Below, in pieces: positions 26,440 to 35,329 of a stretch of 64,000 nt of DNA (the stretch's first letter is position 1; each line of letters starts with the position of its first letter). Under the pieces are notes generated by a model. The model was given only the letters and a program-made list of their open reading frames with translations. It had not been told where the DNA came from and searched no databases. The position numbers and the translations under genes were made by a program. This DNA is from Stutzerimonas stutzeri (GTDB lineage: Bacteria > Pseudomonadota > Gammaproteobacteria > Pseudomonadales > Pseudomonadaceae): positions 96,283 to 160,282 of the forward strand of contig NZ_CP007441.1 in assembly GCF_000590475.1 (NCBI RefSeq). Reading direction: 5' to 3'.

Positions 26440-28604
26440 TCAGGCGTATCGGCGTTCCGGACGTCTCGTTATCTCGGCCAGTTGTTCAGCTCTTTGGTTT
26501 TGTTCCAGTGCTCGCCATTGGGCGACCAATTCGGGCAAGTCGCCCCGATTAATCAAGTCGCCGAACACGTTGGTCGCGGTCAGGCGTCTGCCCGCCTCGT
26601 TTAGCAGCCGTTCTTTCGCACGCCCCAGCGCTGCTCGTTGTTGCCTGCTAAGGGAGCGTGCCAGGGCGATGCCAGCGTCGTACATCTGGCGGAGCTCCAA
26701 ATCGGATTTGTTATAGAAGCGAGAGTCGTGGCGCACTCTTACTGCCCGGCGAAACTCCATAAAATCTCGCGGCTGCCAACTGTCCAGCTCGGCTTCGGCG
26801 AGCTGGATCAACCGGTCGATGTCGTGGATCTCACCGGGCGTAAACAAGACACCTTCCCGCTCCTCAACGCTTGCATGCCAGCGCAGCAGCGTAGTGAGCA
26901 TGGCACGGCTGTAGCCACTGTCGGAGGAATGCTCTGCGCCGGCGAAAGCCTGTTCGATGAAGGCCATTCGCTTTGGCATGTCGCCCTGCAGATCAATCGC
27001 ACCGGCATAACGCGCACAGGCCTGTTCGTCGATCAATGCGCAGTCGGGTTGCCAGAGTATGGAGGCTTCGCTGCCACCGTTGGGCTTGCGGGGCACGAAG
27101 TGGCGTTGTTGACCATGGTGCTCGTATGGGTCGCCCTGCAGGTTGAGCAGCCCACCCAGGAGCAGCGCCACACCCAGCAAGGGTGAGCTGAACAGCACCA
27201 CGGTACCGGCGCTGGCCAGCTTCCACTCGGCATCCAGCCAGGTGAAGGGGACGGCGGGGATAGGGTCGTTGTGATTGACGAGGCGGTGATGGACAAGCCC
27301 TTGGGCACTTTGCACAAAGGCTCGGTCGCCGGCGCGTGGGGCGCCGAAGGTGTACAGCATCATCTGCGGTTGTGATGGGAGCATTCTGATCCACTCCGCT
27401 AAGAGCAATGCAACGGCGCCGCCGAGACTGTGCCCACAAATGATTAGGGTCTGCTCGCCAGTGTAGAAGGCTTCCATATAGCGCTGAACGAAAACCTTGA
27501 CGGCCTGGAACGAGTCATAAAATCCTCGGTGGGCTTGACCGGTGCCTTCAGCGTACGGGACCTGGCGGGCGTCAAGATCTCGCAATATATCTGGCGTTCC
27601 CAGTGTGCCCCGCACCGAGATGAGCATGAGCTTGTCGTTATGGGCGATGAAGGCCTGGGAGTCCGTCTCTTCATCGTAGAGAAAATGCACGTCTTCGGGA
27701 TTAGCCCAGCCTTTAACGGCCTCGCTCTGATAGCGATCCGGATCATAGGGCATGATTTCCAGCCTTTTGGAATAGGGCACTTCTTCGTAGAGCAGCTGGT
27801 AACTGGCGTTATCGAACGTCGTGGCTTTTTCCAGCCGGGCCAGTTGCTCGCGCAGCACATGCCCAATGCTCCCGCTGCGGCTATAGGGGGGCGGACTGGA
27901 GGCATAAGCACCATCCGGCTGCTTCGGTTCGCCGAACGGCGCATACACGAAGGTGCTCATTACGGCCAAATGGTAGGCGTTGATTGCGCAGAAATTCTTG
28001 TCGCGCGAGAGCAGCGGGCTGTAGGCCCGGAGCGCCTTGACTTCCAATACCTGATGACAATTGGGCTTCAGTGCTATGCCGGTGCACTTGGACGCCTGCC
28101 CAGCGTTGTGCTTAAGCATGGCGGAAGGCTTTGGCTGCCAGGCTGGATCAGGGTCGGGTAGATGCCCCTTGGCCTCGACCAGGTCGCTAACTTCTACGCG
28201 CAGAAAGTGAGCGCTTTCCAGTACGGCGCGCTCTTCTGCCAGATAGGTACGGCCATCAGATCGGCGGGGGCCAGATGGGGATTGCTCAGCAGCGATCTGC
28301 AAGTTGGTCAGAGGTATCTTGAAGGAGTCTCTGATGGTCAGTTCTTCGTACCACGAATCAATTTCGCCGCTGTCCAGCGTGGACAGATCAAGAACTGCTG
28401 GACCGCAGTGAATGCCACTAATGATTGCTAAACCGTCACTAGCGTTCCCTGATATCGTTGCCGCTGGCTGTCGTGCAGCGTATAGCTAAGTCTTGCGTAA
28501 GGCTTTCCGTCACCATGTTCGTCAACCAGGCGAAAGCTGATCCAGTCCTTTCGTTGAGGGCAGACCAGTGTTTTCGAATTTCCCGCTTTGTTCATGTCAT
28601 TCAT
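26440..28604 (-). pseudogene. class 3 lipase, type VI effector-like, frameshifted near its N-terminus
   Basis: The intact downstream frame encodes over 620 residues of an alpha/beta hydrolase: lipase nucleophile elbow CGHSLGGAVALLLAEW, then YTFGAPRAGD and HRLVNHNDPIPAVPF with candidate catalytic Asp/His. The true N-terminus lies in another frame: an ATG at 28604 overlaps the stop of the upstream lipoprotein gene (ATGA) and reads MNDMNKAGNSKTLVCPQRKD to a stop at 28428. Near 28440 the sense continues one frame over as SDGLAIISGIHCGPAVLDLS and runs into the lipase. A 1-base insertion, a 2-base deletion or a 4-base deletion would explain this. Such lipases beside a lipoprotein resemble type VI secretion phospholipase effectors with immunity protein; no vgrG, hcp or PAAR gene is in the window. 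Confidence 0.72.
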
Positions 28605-29332
28605 CCCTGATCATTCTTGCAATTGGGATAGACGGTGCATTTCTGACCGTTCATTTGAAACGTTTTGAATACCGGCGGCATCTGGCAACGCTGCCAACCT
28701 TCTTTTGGTAAACATGGCTTCCATCCTTCCGGAAATTTGAGCCATGTGTCGTTTCTGTACGGCCGTTCCTCTGGGTCGGTCTGAATATCCAACCGAACCG
28801 TCTTGCCCGGCAACTCGTCACGCACCAGATGAGCGCCCGCTCCTTTGCAGCTCAGCAATTTCGATAGCTCAAGGTAGAGCTTGCTGACCTGAAACAGCCA
28901 GGTGCATTCAGCCGTCTTGCTCAGGTGGCCATCGCTATCAAAAGCAGGCGCGCCTTGCGGCAGTGTCTCGACCAGCACCAAGCCGCCATTGTCATAGGTG
29001 CGTTGCCAGTCCTTGTCGCCGTAGCGGCCATGAATGTATAGCCCAACTCGGGCCAGCTGCATTTCGCAGAGGCCGTCGCGGTAGCTGACGGGAATGCTGA
29101 AGCGATACTGCTGGGATGTACTCTGAAAGCCACTCTCGAATGAGCGTGCCTGGCTGCGACCCTTACAGTCGTTGGCGACGCCGTAATGCGCTTGGGCACG
29201 CATGGAGAAGTTAGCGGGTAGCTGCCCTTCAAACGTAAACCTGTCACCAGTGAGCGTGGCCATAGAGCTGCAGGCGTTCAGTGCTGTCGCGAGTAAGGAA
29301 AGGCCGAATAGTCGAGCAAAGATATTTCGCAT
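28601..29332 (-). CDS. secreted lipoprotein, possible immunity partner of the lipase
   Basis: A 243-residue protein with a lipoprotein signal (LSLLATALNACSS; lipid-modified Cys in the lipobox NAC). The mature part contains eight or more cysteines and an internal beta-rich pattern (VGLYIHGRYGDKDWQRTYDN; DTWLKFPEGWKPCLPKEGW). Its stop overlaps the lipase ATG, so the two were co-translated. Lipoproteins that guard the periplasm commonly accompany type VI lipase effectors; this role is inferred from context alone, as I do not recognise the family. Confidence 0.7.
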   Translation of the reverse strand: MRNIFARLFGLSLLATALNACSSMATLTGDRFTFEGQLPANFSMRAQAHYGVANDCKGRSQARSFESGFQSTSQQYRFSIPVSYRDGLCEMQLARVGLYIHGRYGDKDWQRTYDNGGLVLVETLPQGAPAFDSDGHLSKTAECTWLFQVSKLYLELSKLLSCKGAGAHLVRDELPGKTVRLDIQTDPEERPYRNDTWLKFPEGWKPCLPKEGWQRCQMPPVFKTFQMNGQKCTVYPNCKNDQG

Positions 29333-29345
29333 CCTTTGTAACTCC

Positions 29346-29578
29346 CTACAGATGGGTCAGCTGGATGTCGAAGAGGTGGGGTTGTTTGATGCCCTTAATG
29401 GCTAGGTAAATCTGGGTCGCTTGCGCGTGCATGTTGGCTCCGTCCATGGAGGTAGTTGGCCACTGAAGACTGACGCACTGACCGGTCGGGCTCAACAGCA
29501 GGCGGTCCGCGACATGAATCAATTCACTTAAAGGATTGCTCGCTATGCCCAGGTTCCTTTTTTGTCCGGCGACCCTCC
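29346..29578 (-). pseudogene. 5'-truncated reading frame ahead of the lipoprotein gene
   Basis: Reading the minus strand, a frame without stops ends at 29346 with a protein-like tail (SNPLSELIHVADRLLLSPTG, then LAIKGIKQPHLFDIQLTHL). It has GC-rich third positions and ends 13 bases before the lipoprotein start. There is no ATG start with a ribosome site; the frame runs back into the metQ terminator at about 29580, where coding sense stops abruptly. It looks like the C-terminal remnant of a gene whose front was deleted. The family is not recognised. Confidence 0.45.
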
Positions 29579-29581
29579 CAT

Positions 29582-29606
29582 AAAAAACCCCGCACAGGGC
29601 GGGGTT
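29582..29606 (-). terminator. Rho-independent terminator of metQ
   Basis: On the minus strand AACCCCGCCCTGTGCGGGGT is followed by TTTTTT: a GC stem with a short loop and a T-tract, starting 25 bases after the metQ stop. Confidence 0.85.
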
Positions 29607-29630
29607 CTAAGGGCGGCAGCTGACTTGCAA

Positions 29631-30404
29631 TTAAAACGCCGGAACTACGGCACCCTTGTACTTCTCATTGATGAACTGCTTCACCTCTTCGCTGTGCAGC
29701 GCCTCGGCCAGCTTCTGCATGGCAGCGCTGTCCTTGTTGTCCGGACGGGCCACGAGGATGTTCACATAAGGCGAATCGCTGCCTTCGATGAACAGAGCGT
29801 CCTCGGTCGGGTTGAGCTTGGCTTCCAGCGCGTAGTTGGTGTTGATCAGCGCCAGGTCGACCTGGGTCAGCACGCGTGGCAGGGTGGCGGCTTCCAGCTC
29901 ACGGATCTTGATGTTCTTCGGGTTCTCGGCGATGTCCTTCGGCGTGGCGGTGATGCCGGCACCGTCCTTCAGGGTGATCACACCCGCCTTCTGCAACAGC
30001 AGCAGGGCACGGCCGCCATTGGTGGCGTCGTTGGGGATGACGACCGTGGCGCCATTGGGCAGCTCCTCCAGCGACTTCAACTTGCTGGAATAGGCGCCGA
30101 AAGGCTCGATGTGCACGCCAGCAACGCTGACCAGTTCGGTGCCCTTGCCCTTGTTGAATTCATCCAGGTACGGCTGATGCTGGAAGAAATTGGCGTCCAG
30201 GCGCTTTTCGGCCACCTGGATGTTTGGCTGCACATAGTCAGTGAAGACTTTCACTTTCAGGTCGACGCCCTGTTCGGCCAGCTGCGGTTTGACGAATTCG
30301 AGGATCTCGGCGTGCGGAACGGCCGTCGCGGCGACGTTCAGCTCATCGGCAGCCTGGGCGGAGAAGGCCGCGACAGCGGCAAGGGCGGCAAGCAGTTTTT
30401 TCAT
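29631..30404 (-). CDS. metQ: methionine ABC transporter substrate-binding protein (MetQ/NlpA family)
   Basis: A 257-residue periplasmic binding protein for methionine. The N-terminus MKKLLAALAAVAAFSAQA|ADE looks like a type I signal peptide; there is no lipobox Cys, unlike E. coli MetQ, so the protein is probably soluble. Family motifs include VAATAVPHAEILEFVKPQL, ANFFQHQPYLDEFN and TQVDLALINTNYALEA. It is the last gene of metN-metI-metQ, separated from metI by 177 bases, so it may have its own promoter or a processed transcript. Confidence 0.92.
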   Translation of the reverse strand: MKKLLAALAAVAAFSAQAADELNVAATAVPHAEILEFVKPQLAEQGVDLKVKVFTDYVQPNIQVAEKRLDANFFQHQPYLDEFNKGKGTELVSVAGVHIEPFGAYSSKLKSLEELPNGATVVIPNDATNGGRALLLLQKAGVITLKDGAGITATPKDIAENPKNIKIRELEAATLPRVLTQVDLALINTNYALEAKLNPTEDALFIEGSDSPYVNILVARPDNKDSAAMQKLAEALHSEEVKQFINEKYKGAVVPAF

Positions 30405-30581
30405 GAAAAGCTCCTGTCTGATTCGACGAGATGATCGCCGAGTATCTGTGGTTGAGAATGTTGCGAGCGATGGCTAGGCGAGGCGAAATCATCCGAAAAG
30501 ATGGAATTCACCAGTGAGCACGTTCCGATGCTTCCAACGCTGCATAGCCGAGCGCAGTTATCTTCATGGTGGGTTAGGCAA

Positions 30582-31247
30582 TTATTTACGGGAAAAGTGA
30601 GTCACCAGCTTGTCACCGACGCTTTGCAGCACCTGCACCAGGACGAGTAGCAGAACGACGGTGACCACCATGACGTCGGTCTGGAAGCGCTGGTAGCCGA
30701 AACGGATGGCCAGGTCGCCGAGCCCGCCCGCACCCACCACGCCGGCCATGGCGGTGTAGGAGACGAGGGTGATGGCCGTGACCGTCACGGCGGCGATGAT
30801 GCCCGGACGCGCCTCGGGCAGCAGGGCGCTGAAAATGATCTGTCGGGTGGTGGCGCCCATCGCCTGGGTTGCCTCGATGATGCCGCGGTCGACCTCACGC
30901 AGGGCGGTTTCCACCAGTCGTGCGAAGAACGGCGCAGCGCCCACCACCAACGGTGGAATGGCTCCGGCGACGCCCAGCGAAGTGCCGGTGATCAGAACCG
31001 TGAAGGGAATCATCACGATCAGCAGGATGATGAACGGCAGCGAGCGCAGCACGTTGACCACGAAGGAAAGGAAAGCGTACAGCGGGCCGTTCTCGAACAG
31101 CTGACGCGGACCGGTGAGAAATAGCAGCACGCCCAGCGGCAGGCCCAACAGGATGGTGAACAGCAGCGAACCGCCGAGCATCAGCAGGGTGTCCAGCGTG
31201 GCCAGCCAGATCTCGTACCAGTCGACGTTTGCCAATAGAGCTTCCAT
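30582..31247 (-). CDS. metI: methionine ABC transporter permease
   Basis: A 221-residue permease with five or six membrane helices. The inner-membrane coupling motif EATQAMGATTRQIIFSALLP is intact, as is the MetI hallmark YTAMAGVVGAGGLGDLAIRF. Its ATG overlaps the metN stop (TGATG), indicating coupled translation. Confidence 0.94.
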   Translation of the reverse strand: MEALLANVDWYEIWLATLDTLLMLGGSLLFTILLGLPLGVLLFLTGPRQLFENGPLYAFLSFVVNVLRSLPFIILLIVMIPFTVLITGTSLGVAGAIPPLVVGAAPFFARLVETALREVDRGIIEATQAMGATTRQIIFSALLPEARPGIIAAVTVTAITLVSYTAMAGVVGAGGLGDLAIRFGYQRFQTDVMVVTVVLLLVLVQVLQSVGDKLVTHFSRK

Positions 31248-32269
31248 CAGCGCACTACCTCCACGTGTACGTCTGCGGCGTCCAGGCGGGCCAGGGCGGC
31301 AGCCATGTCACCCCCGACCAGCGCCAGGGTCAGCTGGCCGTAGGGCGTGTCCTTGATACGGTCGATGCGCCCCGAAAGGATGCTGAAGTCCACCCCGGTT
31401 TCCCGCGCCACAGTGCCCAGTAGCGGCTTGTAAGTGGCGTCGCCCTGAAAGGTCAGGCGCAGAATGCGGCCCGGTACATGGGCGAAATCGTCGCGCTGTT
31501 CGCCTTCGTCTACGGCCTCGTCTTCCAGTACGAAACGCTGAGTGGTGGGGTGTTTGGGGTGCAGGAATACTTCGGTAACCAGCCCTTGTTCGACGATCTC
31601 GCCACCGTCCATCACCGCGACGCGGTCGCAAACACGGCGGATCACGTCCATTTCGTGGGTGATCAGCACAATGGTCAGCTTCAGCTCTGCATTGATTTCC
31701 CCAAGCAGCTGCAGCACCGAGGCCGTGGTCTGCGGATCAAGCGCGCTGGTGGCTTCGTCGCAGAGCAGAATGTCCGGCTCGGTGGCCAGCGCGCGGGCAA
31801 TGCCGACGCGCTGCTTCTGGCCGCCGGAAAGCTGTGCCGGGTATTTGCGCGCCTGATCTTTAAGGCCGACACGCTCGAGCAGCGCGGCGACACGGGCGTC
31901 GATTTCGCTGCGTGAGTGGTTGCCGGCCAGGCGCAGCGGCATGGCGACGTTGTCCGCGACCGTCTTGGACATCAGCAGGTTGAAGTGTTGGAAAATCATC
32001 CCGACACGCTGGCGGAAGCGCCGCAGGCCGTCGGCATCCAGTGCCGTGACATCCTCATCGTTAACCAGAATTCGCCCACCGGACGGTTCTTCCAGCCGGT
32101 TGATCAGCCGCAGCAGGGTGCTTTTACCCGCACCGGAATGGCCGATCAGGCCGAACACTTCGCCGGCTCCAATACGCAGGTCGGTCGGTTTGAGCGCAGG
32201 GATTTCACGGCCTGCGCCTCGGCGCCCGGTAACCCGGTAGGTTTTATGGACTTGCTGGAATTCAATCAC
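31247..32269 (-). CDS. metN: methionine ABC transporter ATP-binding protein
   Basis: A 340-residue ATPase. Walker A GHSGAGKSTLLRLIN, signature LSGGQKQRVGIARAL, Walker B ILLCDEATSALDPQTT and the C-terminal NIL/ACT-like domain (about residues 265-340) that binds methionine and causes transinhibition. First gene of the operon; the intergenic region of about 260 bases is shared with divergent katE. Confidence 0.94.
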   Translation of the reverse strand: MIEFQQVHKTYRVTGRRGAGREIPALKPTDLRIGAGEVFGLIGHSGAGKSTLLRLINRLEEPSGGRILVNDEDVTALDADGLRRFRQRVGMIFQHFNLLMSKTVADNVAMPLRLAGNHSRSEIDARVAALLERVGLKDQARKYPAQLSGGQKQRVGIARALATEPDILLCDEATSALDPQTTASVLQLLGEINAELKLTIVLITHEMDVIRRVCDRVAVMDGGEIVEQGLVTEVFLHPKHPTTQRFVLEDEAVDEGEQRDDFAHVPGRILRLTFQGDATYKPLLGTVARETGVDFSILSGRIDRIKDTPYGQLTLALVGGDMAAALARLDAADVHVEVVR

Positions 32270-32529
32270 GGGCGAACCTTGTGGGTGCGGTCGTCAGTGC
32301 CGGGATAGTCGGCGAAAGACGTGCATTCTACGCGTTTGCAGGGCTGCGGCGTAGCGAACCCGCAGCCATAGGCAAACACCATCGGGCAGATAGATTGATC
32401 AAATCGCCCTGAAGCGCAACCTTGCGCGGCTGTGACAGGTCACTAACCGGTACGCCGTGAATTGATCAAGTGTTGGGCCTGAAGCGGCCCGGTTTCTTCG
32501 CGGTTCAGCACACCTGCTCAACCGAGGCC

Positions 32530-34677
32530 ATGATGATCCATAACAAAGACCCAAAGCACAGCGAGCTCGCCGGTACCGACACGGTCGACCGCAAGAATCA
32601 CAATGCCAAACTCGATGATCTGGAAGTCTCGCGCAGCGATGCTACGGGCGAGGCCTTGACCACCAACCAAGGTGTGAAGATCGCTGATAACCAGAACACG
32701 CTGAAGGCTGGCGAGCGCGGCCCTTCGCTGCTCGAAGATTTCATCATGCGCGAGAAGCTCACCCACTTCGACCATGAGCGCATTCCGGAGCGCATCGTCC
32801 ATGCACGTGGTTCGGCAGCCCATGGTGTGTTCGTCAGCTACGACGACCACAGCGCGCTGACAAAGGCCTCTTTCCTGGCCGGCAAGGGCAAGGAGACGCC
32901 GGTGTTTGTGCGCTTCTCCACCGTGCAGGGCTCGCGTGGATCGGCCGATACGGTGCGCGACGTGCGCGGCTTCGCCACCAAGTTCTACACCGACGAAGGC
33001 ATCTTCGATCTGGTCGGCAACAACATGCCGGTGTTCTTCATCCAGGACGCGATCAAATTTCCCGACTTCGTGCATGCGGTCAAACCCGAGCCGCACAACG
33101 AGATCCCCCAGGGCCAGTCGGCCCACGACAGTTTCTGGGATTTCGTCTCGCTGACGCCTGAGTCGGCGCATATGGTGATCTGGGCCATGTCCGATCGCGG
33201 CATTCCGCGCAGCCTGCGCGCCATGGAGGGCTTCGGCGTGCACACCTTCCGCCTGATCAATGCCGAAGGCGTGAGCCGTTTCGTCAAGTTCCATTGGAAG
33301 CCAGTCGCCGGGGCCTTCTCGTTGGTCTGGGACGAGACCCTGAAGCTGGCCGGCAAGGACCCGGACTTCAACCGCCGTGACCTGTGGGAGTCCATCGAGA
33401 TGGGCGACTACTTCGAGTGGGAACTGGGCGTGCAAGTGGTCGAGGAAGCCGATGAGCACAAGTTCGACTTCGACTTGCTCGACCCGACCAAGATCATCCC
33501 GGAAGAGCTGGTGCCGGTACAGAAGCTTGGAAAGATGACCCTCAACCGCAACCCGGATAATTTCTTTGCCGAGACCGAGCAGGCCGCCTTCCACATCGGC
33601 CATATCGTGCCCGGCATCGACTTCACCAATGATCCGCTGTTGCAGGGCCGTCTGTTTTCCTACACCGACACCCAGTTGCTGCGCCTCGGTGGGCCGAACT
33701 TCCACGAAATCCCGATCAACCGATCGATAGCGCCGGTGCACAACAACCAGCGCGATGCTTTCCATCGGCAGACGATCAACAAGGGCCGCGCCAACTACGA
33801 GCCCAACTCCATCGACAGCGGCTGGCCGAAGGAAACCCCGCCCGCGGCCAGCGGCGGCGGCTTCGAGAGCTATCCCGAGCGTATGGAAGGGCACAAAGTG
33901 CGGGTGCGCAGCCCGTCGTTTGCGGACCATTTCACGCAGGCCACGCTGTTCTGGAACAGCATGAGCGCACCGGAGAAGGAACACATCATCGGTGCCTACA
34001 GCTTCGAACTGGGCAAGGTCGAGCGGGTGTTCATCCGTGAGCGCCAGGTCAACGAGATCCTCGCCAATATCGATCTGGAGCTGGCGCGCCGGGTTGCCGA
34101 GAACATCGGCGTAACGCCGCCAACCGCACCGACTGTCAGCACCAAGCAGCCTAACCCGGCCAGCTCGCCAGCGCTGAGCCTGATGAATCACCTGTCGGGC
34201 AATATCAAGTCGCGCAAGGTTGCCATCCTCATTGCCAACGGTGTGGACGGCAACGCTATCGAGGCGTTCAAGAACAAGCTGGCCGATGAAGGCGCGCTGG
34301 CCAAGCTGATCGGCCCGTCGCCGGCACCGGTCAAGACCGCCGACGGTAAGATGCTGACGCCTGACGCGGCCATGGACGGTATGCCCTCGATTGCCTTCGA
34401 TGCAGTCTTCGTCCCGGGCGGAGCGCAAAGTGTGCAGGCCATGACCAAGTCCGGCGTGGCCAAGCATTACCTGCTCGAAGCCTACAAACACCTCAAGCCT
34501 ATAGCTGTACTAGGTGAAGCGCGTCAGCTACTGACGCTCCTCAACCTGCCGGAAGACGCTGGCTTGGTGAGCGGAGAGGATGCAGATGTAGGTACGGTGT
34601 TCGCGGCGTTTGCGCAGGCACTGGCACAACACCGCATCTGGGCGCGCGAGCCGCTAGCGGAGCAAGTACCGGCATAA
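32530..34677 (+). CDS. katE: monofunctional large-subunit catalase HPII
   Basis: A 715-residue clade 2 catalase that splits hydrogen peroxide. Active-site His lies in RIVHARGSAAHGVF and the conserved Asn in DLVGNNMPVFFIQDAIKFPD; the heme-ligand Tyr lies in LFSYTDTQLLRLGGPNF. The C-terminal 150 residues (KVAILIANGVDGNAIEAFKN; DAVFVPGGAQSVQAM) form the DJ-1/PfpI-like domain found only in large catalases. The frame is open upstream, but the paired ATGs at 32530/32533 follow GAGG. Ends in a strong terminator. Confidence 0.95.
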   Translation: MMIHNKDPKHSELAGTDTVDRKNHNAKLDDLEVSRSDATGEALTTNQGVKIADNQNTLKAGERGPSLLEDFIMREKLTHFDHERIPERIVHARGSAAHGVFVSYDDHSALTKASFLAGKGKETPVFVRFSTVQGSRGSADTVRDVRGFATKFYTDEGIFDLVGNNMPVFFIQDAIKFPDFVHAVKPEPHNEIPQGQSAHDSFWDFVSLTPESAHMVIWAMSDRGIPRSLRAMEGFGVHTFRLINAEGVSRFVKFHWKPVAGAFSLVWDETLKLAGKDPDFNRRDLWESIEMGDYFEWELGVQVVEEADEHKFDFDLLDPTKIIPEELVPVQKLGKMTLNRNPDNFFAETEQAAFHIGHIVPGIDFTNDPLLQGRLFSYTDTQLLRLGGPNFHEIPINRSIAPVHNNQRDAFHRQTINKGRANYEPNSIDSGWPKETPPAASGGGFESYPERMEGHKVRVRSPSFADHFTQATLFWNSMSAPEKEHIIGAYSFELGKVERVFIRERQVNEILANIDLELARRVAENIGVTPPTAPTVSTKQPNPASSPALSLMNHLSGNIKSRKVAILIANGVDGNAIEAFKNKLADEGALAKLIGPSPAPVKTADGKMLTPDAAMDGMPSIAFDAVFVPGGAQSVQAMTKSGVAKHYLLEAYKHLKPIAVLGEARQLLTLLNLPEDAGLVSGEDADVGTVFAAFAQALAQHRIWAREPLAEQVPA

Positions 34678-34697
34678 AGCGAAGCGTCAGAAAGAGG

Positions 34698-34727
34698 CGG
34701 CCCGGTTGATTCCGGGCCGTTTTTTTT
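34698..34727 (+). terminator. Rho-independent terminator of katE
   Basis: CGGCCCGG, loop TTGATT, CCGGGCCG, then eight T residues: an eight-pair perfect stem 20 bases after the katE stop. It separates katE from the convergent metallopeptidase gene. Confidence 0.92.
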
Positions 34728-34746
34728 CGTCTGGCGAAGCGTGCCG

Positions 34747-35247
34747 TTAAGCCAGCTCCCGCCAATGCAGATAGCAGCGCAGGTCGAATTCGGTCTGCGC
34801 GTAGCCGGGCATCATGTATTCGCAGAGTTTGTAGAAGGCGCGGTTGTGGTCGCTCTCGCGCAGGTGCGCCAGTTCATGCACCACGATCATCTGCAGGAAT
34901 TCCGGAGCCGCTTCCTTGAACAGCGCGGCGACACGGATTTCTTTCTTCGCCTTCAGCTTGCCGCCTTGCACGCGGGACACCGCAGTGTGCAGGCCCAACG
35001 CGCGATGGGTAAGGTCCAGGCGATTGTCGTAGAGCACCTTGTCGATGCCCGGTGCGCTTTTCAAGTGGGTTTGGCGCAGCTGCTGAACGTAGCCATACAG
35101 CGCCTTGTCGCTCTGCACTTGATGGCGCTGCGGATAGCGTCTCTCGAGGTAGTCTCCCAGCCGCCCTTCGGCGATCAATTGACGGACCTGTTGTTGCAAG
35201 ACGTCCGGGTAACCTTGCAGATAGCGCAGGGAGGGGGTGGGGTTCAT
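34747..35247 (-). CDS. YgjP-like metallopeptidase domain protein (DUF45)
   Basis: A 166-residue protein with the zincin motif HELAHLRESDHNRAFY: two His and a Glu, with a third ligand His in ESDHN. This is the YgjP/M48-like DUF45 family; the start MNPTPSLRYLQGYP is standard. The role is not established and the substrate is unknown. It lies after the zinc-uptake genes on the same strand, with an 80-base gap. Confidence 0.85.
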   Translation of the reverse strand: MNPTPSLRYLQGYPDVLQQQVRQLIAEGRLGDYLERRYPQRHQVQSDKALYGYVQQLRQTHLKSAPGIDKVLYDNRLDLTHRALGLHTAVSRVQGGKLKAKKEIRVAALFKEAAPEFLQMIVVHELAHLRESDHNRAFYKLCEYMMPGYAQTEFDLRCYLHWRELA

Positions 35248-35329
35248 GTCTGTGCCGGTAGCGATGGGTCAGTGTTGTGTGGCTATAACCGCTGGGAATC
35301 GGTTGGTACGGCCGTCCGTGGCTCGAGGA

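Noticed and set aside
28428..28604. Programmed ribosomal frameshift in the lipase gene
   Set aside because: No slippery heptamer or downstream pseudoknot-like sequence at 28436-28445; a mutation or sequencing error is simpler.
32518..34491. Long open frame antisense to katE (over 650 codons)
   Set aside because: It mirrors a strongly codon-biased gene; katE is complete with all family motifs and the antisense translation resembles nothing.
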